From: Halogeometricum sp. S3BR5-2
Lineage (GTDB): Archaea > Halobacteriota > Halobacteria > Halobacteriales > Haloferacaceae
Assembly: GCF_031624635.1 (NCBI RefSeq)
Contig: NZ_JAMQOQ010000006.1
Coordinates: forward strand, 186,001 to 250,000
Length of the DNA stretch: 64,000 nt
Direction: 5' to 3'
Below the pieces are notes generated by a model. That model had not been told where the DNA came from, did not search any database, and was given only the letters and a program-made list of their open reading frames with translations. Within the stretch, counting starts at the first letter, position 1. The number at the start of each line of letters is the position of its first letter. The translations under genes were made by a program, and so were the position numbers. Of the stretch, positions 1 to 8,301 are shown piece by piece.

Positions 1-72
1 GGGAATCCGGACGTCGAGGTCTTTGAGGTTGTGTTCTTCGGCGCCTCGAACCTCGATGAAGTCCTTGCTCAT
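1..72 (-). CDS. uvrA: UvrA excinuclease ABC subunit A, N-terminal 24 codons only
   Basis: The reverse strand starts with ATG at 72 and reads MSKDFIEVRGAEEHNLKDLD and on to the left window edge. This is the highly conserved N-terminus of UvrA, the DNA-damage recognition ATPase of nucleotide excision repair. The rest of the gene lies outside the window. In haloarchaea sepF commonly lies next to uvrA, as here. A short inverted repeat (75-81 with 89-95) lies in the presumed leader. Confidence 0.85.
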   Translation of the reverse strand, partial: MSKDFIEVRGAEEHNLKDLDVRIP

Positions 73-180
73 CTACGCTCGGCTAAGGCGAGCGTACGGC
101 TAAACCCATCGGTTGTGGTAGGATAGCACACCTCAGCGCGGCGGTTCGTGGTCGCGGCGAGGCGGGGTGCGGAAGGCGGA

Positions 181-534
181 CTACGACAGTTTCTCGCGGG
201 CGATGGTGACGCCGGTGGGAGCGATGATTATCTGGTCGTCGCCCTTCTGGACGATGTCGCCGTCCACCTCGTCGGCCACCTGTCGCAGGTCGTCGACGAT
301 GTGTTCCATCGTGCTGTCGGAGGTGGTGTGCCGCGTGATGTCCGCGATGACGAGGTTGCCGTCGTAGACGGCGTCCTTGATGGCGACGACGTCCTGCTTG
401 CCGCCGATAGTCGCGATGCGGACGCTCATCCCCGCTTCGCCGCGAGCGGTGTCGAAGTCGTCCAAGTCGAGTTCGACGTAGTCCTCGGTGGTGTGGCTCT
501 CGCCGCCACTGAGGATTTTGCTCATGATTCCCAT
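181..534 (-). CDS. sepF: SepF-like cell division protein
   Basis: This 117-residue protein matches archaeal SepF (DUF552) in length and pattern. It has a short amphipathic N-terminus (MGIMSKIL) of the type that binds the membrane, a linker, and then a compact alpha/beta core (EDYVELDLDDFD through IIIAPTGVTIAREKL). In archaea SepF is the membrane anchor that recruits FtsZ to the division site. The start at 534 is kept because it preserves the membrane-binding helix. The gene lies downstream of no obvious partner and reads towards uvrA. The assignment rests on recognition of the family pattern. Confidence 0.85.
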   Translation of the reverse strand: MGIMSKILSGGESHTTEDYVELDLDDFDTARGEAGMSVRIATIGGKQDVVAIKDAVYDGNLVIADITRHTTSDSTMEHIVDDLRQVADEVDGDIVQKGDDQIIIAPTGVTIAREKLS

Positions 535-655
535 GTCGGCTACAACCGCTACGGCCGGGTTAGTTCTTACGTCAGACGCTCGTCAGACGCCCGACAGAAC
601 GGGCGCCACGCGCCGGGATACCGGGGTTTTTGCGCCGGGCGTCCGACCCGCGAAC

Positions 656-1330
656 GTGACTTTCAGCATCTGCGTCCGCGAGCGATACGAGGGCGAACTG
701 GGCGAGGAGCAGACGCGGTTCGGCGTCGCCGTCACGACGCGCCTCCCCGGCGTCGGGACGCTCTGCCCGTTCGCCTCCGAGAGCGGCGCCGTGGCGACGC
801 AGAGCCTCGTGAACGTCGAGTTGGGGCGGAAGGGCGTCGCGTACCTCGACGACGGACTCGCCGTCGAAGACGCCCTGGAAGCCCTCCTGAACGCCGACGA
901 GGGGCGCGAGCAGCGACAGTTGCACGGCGTCGGCTCGGAGGGAGAGTTCGCCTTCTCCGGCGAGGAGTGTCAGGGCTGGTTCGGCCACCGGACGGGAGGG
1001 AACTACACCGTCGCCGGCAACCTCCTCACCGGCGAGTCCGTCGTCGACGCCACCGCGGCGGCGTACGAGGGGGGCGACCGGTCGGAACCGCTGGCGAAGC
1101 GACTGGTGGACGCCCTCGACGCGGGTTACGAGGAGGGCGGCGACAAGCGCGAGGACTTGGAGGTTCAGAGCGCCGCGCTGGTGGTGGAGACGACGGAGGA
1201 GGAGTCCCCCCGACCGTACTACGACGACCTGCGGGTGGACGCGACGCGGACGCCGATTTCGGACCTCCGGGAGACGTACGAGACGGCCAGAGAGGGGTAC
1301 GAGGCGGCCGTCGAGAAGTATCAGGAGTAG
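656..1330 (+). CDS. DUF1028 family protein (Ntn-hydrolase-like, function unknown)
   Basis: I place the start at the GTG at 656, which gives 224 residues beginning VTFSICVRERYEGE. The first Thr/Ser after the start, followed by a stretch such as FGVAVTTRLPGVGTLCPF and GAVATQSLVN, is typical of DUF1028, a family with an Ntn-hydrolase-like fold and no settled function. An in-frame extension back to 488 is possible but would run into the promoter region of sepF, and family members start at this point. The acidic C-terminal half includes a long helical tail. Confidence 0.75.
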   Translation: MTFSICVRERYEGELGEEQTRFGVAVTTRLPGVGTLCPFASESGAVATQSLVNVELGRKGVAYLDDGLAVEDALEALLNADEGREQRQLHGVGSEGEFAFSGEECQGWFGHRTGGNYTVAGNLLTGESVVDATAAAYEGGDRSEPLAKRLVDALDAGYEEGGDKREDLEVQSAALVVETTEEESPRPYYDDLRVDATRTPISDLRETYETAREGYEAAVEKYQE

Positions 1331-1350
1331 TCCGGTCCGAAGCTCGAAGC

Positions 1351-1833
1351 TCAGACGGAGAACTGGAACAGGTCGTCGCCGACGTGGTGGAGCGACTCGA
1401 CGACTTTCCCCGAGTCGCCGACCATCTCGGAACCCGGTTCGAGGGCGCGGCCGACGGCGAGCACCTTGCCGTGCGTCTCCTCGGCTATCAGGACCAGGTC
1501 GCCCGCCTCGATGCCGTCGTCGGCGTCGACGATGCCGGGGCGCATCACGTCGGCGCCGTCGCTGACGAACGAGACGGCGCCCGCGTCGACGGTGACGACG
1601 TTCGACGTCGGTTCGTAGCCGTTGGCGCCCGCGACGGTGAGGAACGGGCGTTCGCCGTCCATGTAGACGACCACCGGGTCGCCGTCGACGAGGACCACGT
1701 CGAAGTCGGCGTCGGCGAGTTCGACCATCTCGTAGGCGTCGCCGTCCAACTCCACGCCGGTCTGTTCGGCGATGGCGTCCTCCAACTCCGAAATCTCGTC
1801 CGAGCGAAGGTGGTGGCGGGACTTGACCTTCAT
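1351..1833 (-). CDS. PUA-domain RNA-binding protein
   Basis: From the ATG at 1833 the product is 160 residues starting MKVKSRHHLRSDEISELEDA. The C-terminal half (FVSDGADVMRPGIVDADDGI and KVLAVGRALEPGSEM) is a PUA domain, an RNA-binding fold found in RNA-modifying enzymes and translation factors. The N-terminal part resembles the pre-PUA region of archaeal homologues of human MCT-1/Tma20, which act at the ribosome; that role is inferred. The longer open frame to 1932 is rejected because residues before MKVKSRHH are low-complexity and unlike the family. Confidence 0.75.
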   Translation of the reverse strand: MKVKSRHHLRSDEISELEDAIAEQTGVELDGDAYEMVELADADFDVVLVDGDPVVVYMDGERPFLTVAGANGYEPTSNVVTVDAGAVSFVSDGADVMRPGIVDADDGIEAGDLVLIAEETHGKVLAVGRALEPGSEMVGDSGKVVESLHHVGDDLFQFSV

Positions 1834-1964
1834 ACCCCCGTCCACGGAACCGGCGTGAATAAATCGACCGCTATCCGGGGCGGCGTCGGGCGTCCGCGGA
1901 CGACGACGCTCCCGGATGCGAGCGCGGAACAAACGCTAAGTAACGCGGGTTCTTGCTGGCTTCT

Positions 1965-2273
1965 ATGTGGCGTTCCCGGACCAACCGGGGTCAGAAGACG
2001 GTCGTCTGCATCGCCTGCGGGACGTCGATCCTTCGGGGAGAGGCGCGAGAGTACGACAAGGAGGGAGACCGCTGGAACCGACACGGCAAGGAGTTCGAAC
2101 ACCTCTGCAAGGAGTGTTATCGCGGACTGTGCCACCAACCGCGCGCGGAACTGGAGTCGCTCCTCGTGGACATCGAGGCGGACGGCCTCCGCCGGACCGA
2201 GTTCCTGACGCGGTACGTCGAGGCGGTCGAAGAGCGGTACGGTTCGACGGAGGAGACGGAACGGGAGCGCTGA
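1965..2273 (+). CDS. Small zinc-ribbon protein, haloarchaeal conserved
   Basis: This 102-residue product starts MWRSRTNRGQKT at 1965. It contains two CxxC pairs (VVCIACG and HLCKECYRG), which is the arrangement of a treble-clef or zinc-ribbon domain, followed by an acidic helical tail. I recognise it as a haloarchaeal conserved small protein but do not know its function. It could bind nucleic acid or a protein partner. An upstream in-frame ATG at 1953 is possible. Confidence 0.6.
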   Translation: MWRSRTNRGQKTVVCIACGTSILRGEAREYDKEGDRWNRHGKEFEHLCKECYRGLCHQPRAELESLLVDIEADGLRRTEFLTRYVEAVEERYGSTEETERER

Positions 2274-2304
2274 CCGAGGCGAGTTCCGAACGGGGCCCGT
2301 CGGC

Positions 2305-2733
2305 TCAGCGGACGACGGTCACCGGAACCGTCGACTCGCGCATCACACGTTCCGCGACGCTCCCGAGGACGAGGCGCGGAACCCCCGAGCGACCGTGACT
2401 CCCCATCACGACGTGGTCGACGTCGTGGTCGTCCACGTAGGCGAGAACGACGCGACCCGGACGGCCGCTCTCGACGACGACGGTCACCGTCCGACCGCGT
2501 TCGGCCGCCCGTTCCTCCGCGTCGGCGCGAATCGCGTCCGTCCGGGCGGTCATCCACTCGGACCACGACTCCCCGGCCCCGAGACCTTTCGTCTCCCCTT
2601 CGTACACCGCCAAAAGCGGGTCCACGACGTAGAGGACCGTGACATCGTCCTCCGGGTGTCTCGTGAGGACGCGGTCGAGCGCCCGTTCGGAGAGCGGCGA
2701 GCCGTCGAACGGGACGAGAACGTGTTCTCCCAT
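2305..2733 (-). CDS. Universal stress protein (UspA family)
   Basis: From the ATG at 2733 the product is 142 residues beginning MGEHVLVPFDGSPLSERAL. The C-terminal ATP-binding pattern G-x2-G-x9-G-S is present (GSHGRSGVPRLVLGSVAERV), so it is probably an ATP-binding UspA-type protein. Haloarchaea carry many such single-domain Usp genes, and the individual role cannot be told. The frame continues upstream to 2811, but the core beta strand HVLVPFDGS lies directly after the 2733 start. Confidence 0.85.
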   Translation of the reverse strand: MGEHVLVPFDGSPLSERALDRVLTRHPEDDVTVLYVVDPLLAVYEGETKGLGAGESWSEWMTARTDAIRADAEERAAERGRTVTVVVESGRPGRVVLAYVDDHDVDHVVMGSHGRSGVPRLVLGSVAERVMRESTVPVTVVR

Positions 2734-2813
2734 GCAGCGGCGTACGACCCCGAACCGCAAATGGTTCACTGGCCCGGAGAGGATTTTTCTCTTCCGCGCG
2801 TCATCCGACACCG

Positions 2814-3398
2814 ATGTTAGAGACGCTCCTGCGCGACGAAGTCGAGTCGTCGGGCCGCTACCTCGCCGAGGTCATCTACGGCGCCAACGACGGTATCGTG
2901 ACGACGTTCGCGGTGGTGTCGGGGGTCACCGGCGCCGCGCTGAACCCCTCTATCGTCGTCGTTCTCGGGCTGGCGAACCTGTTCGCCGACGGCTTCTCGA
3001 TGGGGATGAGTAACTACCTCAGTCGCCGCTCGGAACTCGACTACCAGCGCGCGGTGCGCGCGGAGGCGGCGGGCGAGAGCGGCGACTCGGCGTCGACAGC
3101 GGAGGGAACGGCGGCCGAGGCGGCCGACGGGAAGTCGCCCGGACTGACGGCGGCGGTGACGTTCGGCGCGTTCGTCGTCGCCGGGTGGGCGCCGCTGATT
3201 CCGTACCTCGCGGACCTCTCACCGGCGTTCGGGTTCTCCGTCGCGTTCACCGGCGTCGCCTTCTTCGCCGTCGGCGCGAGTCGCAGTCTGGTGACGGCGC
3301 GGCGGTGGTACGTCAACGGCGCCGAGATGTTCGTCGTCGGGATGGTCGCCGCGGCCGTCGCGTACGCCGTCGGCGACCTGCTGCGCGGCGTGGCGTGA
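2814..3398 (+). CDS. VIT1/CCC1-family divalent metal (Fe/Mn) transporter
   Basis: The 194-residue protein opens with RYLAEVIYGANDGIVTTFAV and GVTGAALNPSIVVVLGLANLFADG, then FSMGMSNYLSRRSE. This is the signature of the VIT1/CCC1 family, which exports or compartmentalises iron and manganese. About five membrane segments are visible: two before the SxGMSxYL signature and three after an acidic, Ala/Gly-rich cytoplasmic loop (about residues 85-110). Family members use that loop for metal binding. The start at 2814 lies 80 bases from the divergent universal stress gene. Confidence 0.8.
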   Translation: MLETLLRDEVESSGRYLAEVIYGANDGIVTTFAVVSGVTGAALNPSIVVVLGLANLFADGFSMGMSNYLSRRSELDYQRAVRAEAAGESGDSASTAEGTAAEAADGKSPGLTAAVTFGAFVVAGWAPLIPYLADLSPAFGFSVAFTGVAFFAVGASRSLVTARRWYVNGAEMFVVGMVAAAVAYAVGDLLRGVA

Positions 3399-3450
3399 GC
3401 GAATCCACCAGTGCGACACGCCTAACTACCTCTCGCGTTTAGTCGATGGC

Positions 3451-4776
3451 ATGTCGAACGACGCGCAGGCGCAGGCCGGGACGGCCGAGGGGCAAGGCCC
3501 CGTCGAAATCAGTCCCGACGTCGCCCGGCAACTGCAGGAGAAGCGCGAGGAACTCTTCGAGGAGTTCGAGATACGCGACGCGTTCCCCGGCCCCGTCCTC
3601 ACGGAGGCCAGAGAGCGCACGAAAGACGTACAGGCGGAGATTCGAGAGGAGGTCGACGAACGGCAGGACCTCCGCGAGTTGACGACGTGGACGACCGACC
3701 CCATCGACGCGCAGGACTTCGACGACGCCATCTCCATCGCGGAGGACGAGGAGACGTACACCCTGTGGGTCCACATCGCCGACGTGACCCACTACGTCCA
3801 CCCCGGGTCGGAGATGTGGGACGAGGCGGTCAAGCGGGGTAACACCGTCTACCTCCCCGCCTACACCATCCACATGCTACCGCCGACGCTGGCGGAGACG
3901 GTGTGTTCGTTGGTCCCCAACGAGGACCGCCTGGCGCACACCGTCGAGATGGAGATAGACAAGGAGAACCTCTCCTTCGAGACCATCGATATCTACAAGT
4001 CCGTCATCGAGTCGGACGAGCGTCTCACCTACTCGCAGGCCGAGAAGCGCCTCGACGACGAGGACGCCGCCCTCCACGAGGAGTGCACGCTCGTCTACGA
4101 ACTCGCCGACCGGATGCACGAACAGCGCAAGGAGGACGGCTCTCTCGTGCTGAATCCGAGTCGGGACCGCGCGCACACCATCATCGAGGAGTGCATGCTG
4201 AAGGCGAACAAGGCCGTCACGCACGAACTGATGTGGGGCCGCGGCGTCGAGGCGATGTACCGCGTCCACCCGCAACCGACGCCCGACCAGTGGGACAAGG
4301 CGCTGCGCGAAATCATGGAGCTCGACGGCGTCTCCATCCCGAGCGCGTCGTTCGACGACCCGCGGAAGGCCGTCAACGCCGCCCTGGAGGACTCGCCGGG
4401 CCGCGCGCTGAACAAGATTCAGCGCGCCGTGCTGAAGGTGATGCCCCGCGCGAAGTACATGAACGACCCCTTCGGCGGGCACCACGCCCTGAACTTCGAC
4501 ATCTACGGGCACTTCACCTCGCCCATCCGACGGCTGTCGGACCTCATCAACCACTGGATCGTCCACGAGAACGACGTTCCCGAGGACCTCATCGAACTCT
4601 GCGACCGGGCCTCCGACCGACAGAAGGACGCCGAGACGGCCGAGCGACTGTACAAGCAGTTCCTCGAGGAGGTCGGACTCGACCCCTACGCGGTGAACAA
4701 CCGCGGTATCGTCACCGTCGACGACGACGGCGACGTGGTCGACGAGAACGGTCTGCCGCCGGAAGAAGAGGCGTAA
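3451..4776 (+). CDS. rnr: RNase R/II family exoribonuclease (RNB domain)
   Basis: The 441-residue protein is essentially an RNB catalytic domain without cold-shock or S1 domains, which is the usual short architecture of haloarchaeal RNase R. The catalytic acidic cluster is visible at residues 83-92 (DPIDAQDFDD), followed by LWVHIADVTHYV and the late signature YGHFTSPIRRLSDLINHW. The enzyme degrades RNA 3' to 5' and takes part in RNA turnover or maturation. The C-terminus is acidic. It is probably transcribed alone. Confidence 0.85.
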   Translation: MSNDAQAQAGTAEGQGPVEISPDVARQLQEKREELFEEFEIRDAFPGPVLTEARERTKDVQAEIREEVDERQDLRELTTWTTDPIDAQDFDDAISIAEDEETYTLWVHIADVTHYVHPGSEMWDEAVKRGNTVYLPAYTIHMLPPTLAETVCSLVPNEDRLAHTVEMEIDKENLSFETIDIYKSVIESDERLTYSQAEKRLDDEDAALHEECTLVYELADRMHEQRKEDGSLVLNPSRDRAHTIIEECMLKANKAVTHELMWGRGVEAMYRVHPQPTPDQWDKALREIMELDGVSIPSASFDDPRKAVNAALEDSPGRALNKIQRAVLKVMPRAKYMNDPFGGHHALNFDIYGHFTSPIRRLSDLINHWIVHENDVPEDLIELCDRASDRQKDAETAERLYKQFLEEVGLDPYAVNNRGIVTVDDDGDVVDENGLPPEEEA

Positions 4777-4815
4777 GCGTAGGCGCAGGCGGACGGTTCG
4801 CCGCCGGTTTTTCAG

Positions 4816-5049
4816 TTACTGTTTGTGCGTGAACAGCACCACTTCGTCCTCGTGTGTCGACACGCAGAGGTCGAGCATGCGGCTGAGTTCGAGACTGCTG
4901 TACTCGCCCTCGCAGACGACCAAGTCGTCGAACGGGTCCCCGCAGGCGGGACAGGCGATGCTCACGGTGTTTCGATACGTCGTGACCCCGTCGACGGCCT
5001 CGTTCGGCGTCAACGAGGAGGTGAGTTCGTCGTACTCCGCGTCGTCCAT
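4816..5049 (-). CDS. Small acidic haloarchaeal protein with CPxCG motif
   Basis: This 77-residue product contains a single IACPACGDPFDDLVVCE stretch, a half zinc ribbon with a third cysteine, and ends ...EVVLFTHKQ. The pattern is one I recognise as a conserved haloarchaeal family (DUF7385-like), but its function is unknown. It converges with the RNase R gene and its start faces a short intergenic region before the CBS gene. Confidence 0.6.
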   Translation of the reverse strand: MDDAEYDELTSSLTPNEAVDGVTTYRNTVSIACPACGDPFDDLVVCEGEYSSLELSRMLDLCVSTHEDEVVLFTHKQ

Positions 5050-5147
5050 ACCCTCCGTGCGCGGAGCGGACGCTTAGTGGTACCGATGAGCACGTCGGAA
5101 GCGGCGGGCGAAGAAGAGCGGTCGGTCGTGCGGTTCGGCGTCCGTCC

Positions 5148-5552
5148 TCAGGAGGGACTGGGCGCCTCGGCCGTCGAGAGGTAGGCGGCGAGGTCCGTCG
5201 TCGTTATGATGCCGATGACGCCCTCCTCGTCGTCGACGACGGGCACGTGGTGGAAGCCGTGGTTCATCATCGTGTCGGCCACGTCGCGGATGGGCACCTG
5301 CGCCGTCGTCGTCACCACGTCCTCGGTCATGTACTCGGAGACGGGCGTGCGGTCCTTCGGCTTGCGTTCGGCGACGATTCTCACGAAGTCGGTGTTGGTG
5401 AGGATGCCGACCACCTGATTGTCGTCGTCGACGACCATCACCGAACCGATGCCCTCGTCCATCATCACCTGTGCGGCGTCCTCGACGAGCGTGTCGGGCG
5501 AGACGGTGTGCGTGGACGTCGACATCAGGCGCGCGACGAAAATATCCTCCAT
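5148..5552 (-). CDS. Two-CBS-domain protein
   Basis: The 134 residues hold two tandem CBS modules: residues about 8-62 (LMSTSTHTVSPDTLVEDAAQ through GILTNTDFVRIV) and about 73-128 (YMTEDVVTTTAQVPIRDVAD through GIITTTDLAAYL). CBS pairs form a Bateman module that binds adenosine nucleotides and senses energy state or a cofactor. There is no attached effector domain, so its target is unknown. Confidence 0.85.
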   Translation of the reverse strand: MEDIFVARLMSTSTHTVSPDTLVEDAAQVMMDEGIGSVMVVDDDNQVVGILTNTDFVRIVAERKPKDRTPVSEYMTEDVVTTTAQVPIRDVADTMMNHGFHHVPVVDDEEGVIGIITTTDLAAYLSTAEAPSPS

Positions 5553-5631
5553 GGACGTACGTCGAGGGGTCGGTCCATAAGGGTAGCGCCGGCGGGCCGG
5601 AGAATCCTCGGGCGCGCGGCGGCGCGAGCGT

Positions 5632-6069
5632 CTACCGCCGGGACCGGCGACCGAACAGCAGCGGCGTCGCGAACAGCGTCAGCGGCACGAGAATCCACAC
5701 CTGCCCCGCGAGCACGTCGTACTGCCCGAGCGTCGTCGACACGGGCGTCCCCTCGACGTAGCCGACGAGGAACTCGAAGCCGACGGTCAGGACGGTCCAC
5801 CCGGTGCCGACCGCCAGCAGTTCGCCGCGCGCGTACTCGGCGTCGGTGGTCGCGAAGAAGGCGTACGAGAACGCCGCGATGGCCCCCGCGAGGAGTCCGG
5901 TGCTGAGGACGTGGGCGGTGTATTCGCCGATGCGCGGGACGAGCACCGTCTCGCGGAAGACGCCGTTGGCGACGGCGACGACGGCCATCAGCGCCCACGC
6001 GGCGAGCGGACCGAGCAGTCGCGGTATCCCGGCGGTTCTCCGGGTCGGGGAAGTCGGCGTAGCGGACAT
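5632..6069 (-). CDS. Four-helix integral membrane protein, unknown function
   Basis: From the ATG at 6069 the product is 145 residues beginning MSATPTSPTRR. Four hydrophobic segments are visible: LLGPLAAWALMAVVAVANGV, VLSTGLLAGAIAAFSYAFF, LLAVGTGWTVLTVGFEFLVG and VLAGQVWILVPLTLFATPLL. A basic C-terminus (GRRSRR) suggests a cytoplasmic tail. I do not recognise a named family. The longer frame reaching 6222 adds Arg-rich sequence and is rejected. Confidence 0.6.
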   Translation of the reverse strand: MSATPTSPTRRTAGIPRLLGPLAAWALMAVVAVANGVFRETVLVPRIGEYTAHVLSTGLLAGAIAAFSYAFFATTDAEYARGELLAVGTGWTVLTVGFEFLVGYVEGTPVSTTLGQYDVLAGQVWILVPLTLFATPLLFGRRSRR

Positions 6070-6178
6070 GATTCCGAGCGAAGAGAGGCACTCGAAGGGA
6101 GTATACGCGGCGGCTGATTCCCGCGTAGAGAGATGACGGGCGGCCGTGGGGCGCCTCCCCCGGAACGCCACCACACTC

Positions 6179-6367
6179 ATGCGCGCGGGCGCCCTCGCTG
6201 TCCACGTGACCGACTGTCCCAACTGCGGCGAGACGCTGACCGACCCCGACCCGCACAGCGCCGACGGCGCCGACTACGTCTGCGAGAACTGCGGTCGGAA
6301 GTGGCAGGACGGCATCGGCGACGAACTCCAGCGCGTCTTCGAGAAACCGACCGACGAGCGGCGGTAA
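6179..6367 (+). CDS. Small CxxC zinc-ribbon protein
   Basis: The short product (about 62 residues) contains DCPNCGE and YVCENCGRKW, two CxxC pairs about 25 residues apart, a rubredoxin-like or zinc-ribbon arrangement. The start is uncertain: ATG at 6179 is used, but GTG at 6206 would give VTDCPNCGETL, which is a common type of start for such haloarchaeal micro-proteins. The function is unknown. Confidence 0.55.
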   Translation: MRAGALAVHVTDCPNCGETLTDPDPHSADGADYVCENCGRKWQDGIGDELQRVFEKPTDERR

Positions 6368-6398
6368 GTTACTGGTAGCGCGCGACCGACTCGGGGCG

Positions 6399-6671
6399 CT
6401 ACGCCTCCGAAATCTCGAACTTGACTTCCTGGTTGTCCACGCGGACGACGCCGCCCTCGTACTCGAAGGCTATCGAGAGACCCGTGTTCGGATGTTCCAG
6501 TATCCTGTCGGCCGCTTCGGGGTCCATCACCTGAGAGACCGGACGCAGCGTCGTGGGGTCGCAGCCCTTCGCCTCGGCGACGACGCCGACGATTTCGTTC
6601 GCCAGTTCGTCGTAGGAGAGGTCTGGTATCGAGCGTCCGTCCGGTCCGTCGGAGATGGTCTGTTTCGTCAT
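6399..6671 (-). CDS. HalOD1 output-domain protein
   Basis: This 90-residue protein is a stand-alone HalOD1 domain. The pattern SYDELANEIVGVVAEAKGCD, then ILEHPNTGLSIAFEYEGGVV and RVDNQEVKFEI, matches the haloarchaeal output domain that in other proteins sits at the end of signalling chains. Its biochemical role is unsettled. The gene is the last core gene before the island; its upstream region (6672-6780) is the original chromosomal side of the insertion. Confidence 0.75.
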   Translation of the reverse strand: MTKQTISDGPDGRSIPDLSYDELANEIVGVVAEAKGCDPTTLRPVSQVMDPEAADRILEHPNTGLSIAFEYEGGVVRVDNQEVKFEISEA

Positions 6672-6830
6672 CTGTTGTTTCCCGCCGCGAGCGTCGTCCG
6701 ATTCGCGGCGTTCCTGTTCGTGTCACCGTCGTCGGGTTAGAAAAGTCTGCGGTCGCGGCGGCTTAGGCGATGGGACGTAGATTTGACGCGACTGCTTGCG
6801 TCGCTCGCCGATTATGTCGAGAGGAATTAG

Positions 6831-6889
6831 TGGACTCGCGGGGTCCCCGCGAACGAGCGAAGCGAGTGAGCGGGGGCAAGCGAGTCCAT
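6831..6889. repeat. Palindromic element built from tRNA-Ala 3'-end sequence
   Basis: The 13 bases at 6831-6843 equal the end of tRNA-Ala (bases 38,979-38,991). The reverse complement of the first nine recurs at 6880-6888. A nested pair (CCCCGC 6845-6850 with GCGGGG 6870-6875) lies inside, around a core GAACGAGCGAAGCGAGTGAG. It may be an older attachment scar or a structured att region of the integrase. Confidence 0.5.
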
Positions 6890-6918
6890 CGACTGACGGA
6901 GCGTAGCGACGGAAGGAG

Positions 6919-6932
6919 ATGGACTCGCGGGG
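6919..6932. repeat. Left attachment site (copy of tRNA-Ala 3' end)
   Basis: The 14 bases ATGGACTCGCGGGG here are identical and in the same orientation to 38,978-38,991, which spans the discriminator base, acceptor 3' strand and start of the T stem of tRNA-Ala. The integrase gene ends only 26 bases away. The two copies bound a roughly 32-kb region rich in defence and recombination genes, as expected for integration into a tRNA 3' end. The match is short, so the exact crossover point is uncertain. Confidence 0.6.
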
Positions 6933-6958
6933 GAGGAGATGGTCCACTTGGCATAGAT

Positions 6959-7969
6959 CTACTCCGGGAGGTTCCCCTTTCGAACGTCCATCTTCTCCTG
7001 TGGTGTCCGCGCATCGTAATGCTCGTATAGCACTTCGAGCGAGACGTCCATCCGTTCGGATACCGTCTCCGGCGACACTTCCTCGTTCAGGTGATACGTG
7101 ATAGCGCCCCGACGGAGCGCGTGCGGTGACCGACTCGATGGACATCGCGCCGGGTACTGATTCGAGCCAACACGGGCTTCACACGTCGCCGGATCTCGGT
7201 CGTGCGGACACGGACCGATTTCGCAAGGTTGCGTGACTCGGTTTATCCATTTATTGAACGTGTCTCCGGTCGGTCGACCATACTTCGAGGTAACTAACGG
7301 CTGCCGCCCGTAGCGGTCCTGAACGTCGTACCGATCCGGGTGGTCAAGGTACTCATCGATGATAGAGTACCACTTCGGGCCGAGGTAGACCCAGCGCTCA
7401 CCTGATTCACCGTTTTTCAGCGGCGTGTCGGTCTCCGGACGATGTTTCAAATTTATCGCGTGGTGATCCGGACGGAGATCTTCTACGTCGATGGCTCGCA
7501 CCTCAGAGCGTCGCATCCCAGTTCGCCAGAACAACGAGACGATGGTATGGTTCCGGCTGGCGAATTGATAACGGTCCAAAGAAGCGAGGATCTCGTTTGC
7601 ACGCTCTCCTGATAGATGAACGGACCGGGCGCCCGCGCCATCTGGAAGTTCAGGCGCGTGGACCTTCTCAGCAAGACCGTCCTCAACTGCCTCAATGTCT
7701 GCCCACCAGCGAAGCGCCTGCCGAATCGTTGAGAGCTGTTTCTGGAGCGTAATCGGCTTGATCGCGTTGCGACGCCACGCGACAAAGTCCGCGAGGTCAC
7801 GCCCCGAGAGATCGTTCAAATTGTTGACATCGCGAAGCTCGCACCAGTTGAGGAAGAACCCGAGACGAGTCGTCTCGTTCTGATAGGTGGACTCGACAAT
7901 ACTCGGTTCGCGATAGTTTAGGAAGCGCTCAACGCCCTCCTCTGGGAGTAGAGGATCAAGATCAGTCAT
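6959..7969 (-). CDS. int: Tyrosine recombinase / island integrase
   Basis: The 336-residue protein has an N-terminal core-binding domain (about residues 1-110) and a C-terminal catalytic domain. The catalytic residues can be seen: R153 in TGMRRSEVR, H283-x-x-R286 in SPHALRRGA, and tyrosine Y318 in YEHYDARTPQEKM. Between them is an insert with four cysteines (C249, C254, C263, C276), a likely zinc-binding loop. Its stop codon lies 26 bases from the left att repeat, so it is the probable integrase of the tRNA-Ala island. GC is lower than in the core genes. Confidence 0.9.
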   Translation of the reverse strand: MTDLDPLLPEEGVERFLNYREPSIVESTYQNETTRLGFFLNWCELRDVNNLNDLSGRDLADFVAWRRNAIKPITLQKQLSTIRQALRWWADIEAVEDGLAEKVHAPELPDGAGARSVHLSGERANEILASLDRYQFASRNHTIVSLFWRTGMRRSEVRAIDVEDLRPDHHAINLKHRPETDTPLKNGESGERWVYLGPKWYSIIDEYLDHPDRYDVQDRYGRQPLVTSKYGRPTGDTFNKWINRVTQPCEIGPCPHDRDPATCEARVGSNQYPARCPSSRSPHALRRGAITYHLNEEVSPETVSERMDVSLEVLYEHYDARTPQEKMDVRKGNLPE

Positions 7970-8301
7970 TTGTCTGAACTCGCTGATTCTGGCAGATCTT
8001 TGTCGCGCGGCTATCGAGGTCTCGCTGACTCGATTCGCCTTCTCTATCTTTTTGTGTGGAATGTCTGTATGGTGTTAACTTCATTTGTGTCTTGAGATGC
8101 CACTGATCGTGGCTTAATGGACACATCACAAAGGAGCCGTCAGGCAACGAAATGCCTTTGCTCAGGGAGATAGTAATCCCCAATTGCAGGGTGCTGTCTG
8201 TGATGTATCCTGCTGCAGCGACGGGCGTCCTGTGATCTTAGCCAATGACCGGACGTCCGTCGCCAATTGGTGCGAGCAACTTCCTACATCGTTATGCCGC
8301 G
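7970..8301. other. Gene-poor stretch upstream of the integrase
   Basis: No convincing gene is seen here. An open frame of 73 codons on the reverse strand (7962-8183) overlaps the integrase start, has no recognisable domain and ordinary composition bias, and is not called. The stretch lies downstream of the antitoxin-like remnant and could hold the decayed partner toxin gene, but no PIN-domain motif can be read. Confidence 0.4.

Noticed and set aside
148-2208. 686-codon forward frame
   Set aside because: It runs across sepF, the DUF1028 gene and the PUA gene in wrong frames and has low-complexity Arg/Gly/Val composition.
7962-8183. 73-codon reverse frame upstream of the integrase
   Set aside because: It overlaps the integrase start, lacks any domain or promoter, and has uneven composition.
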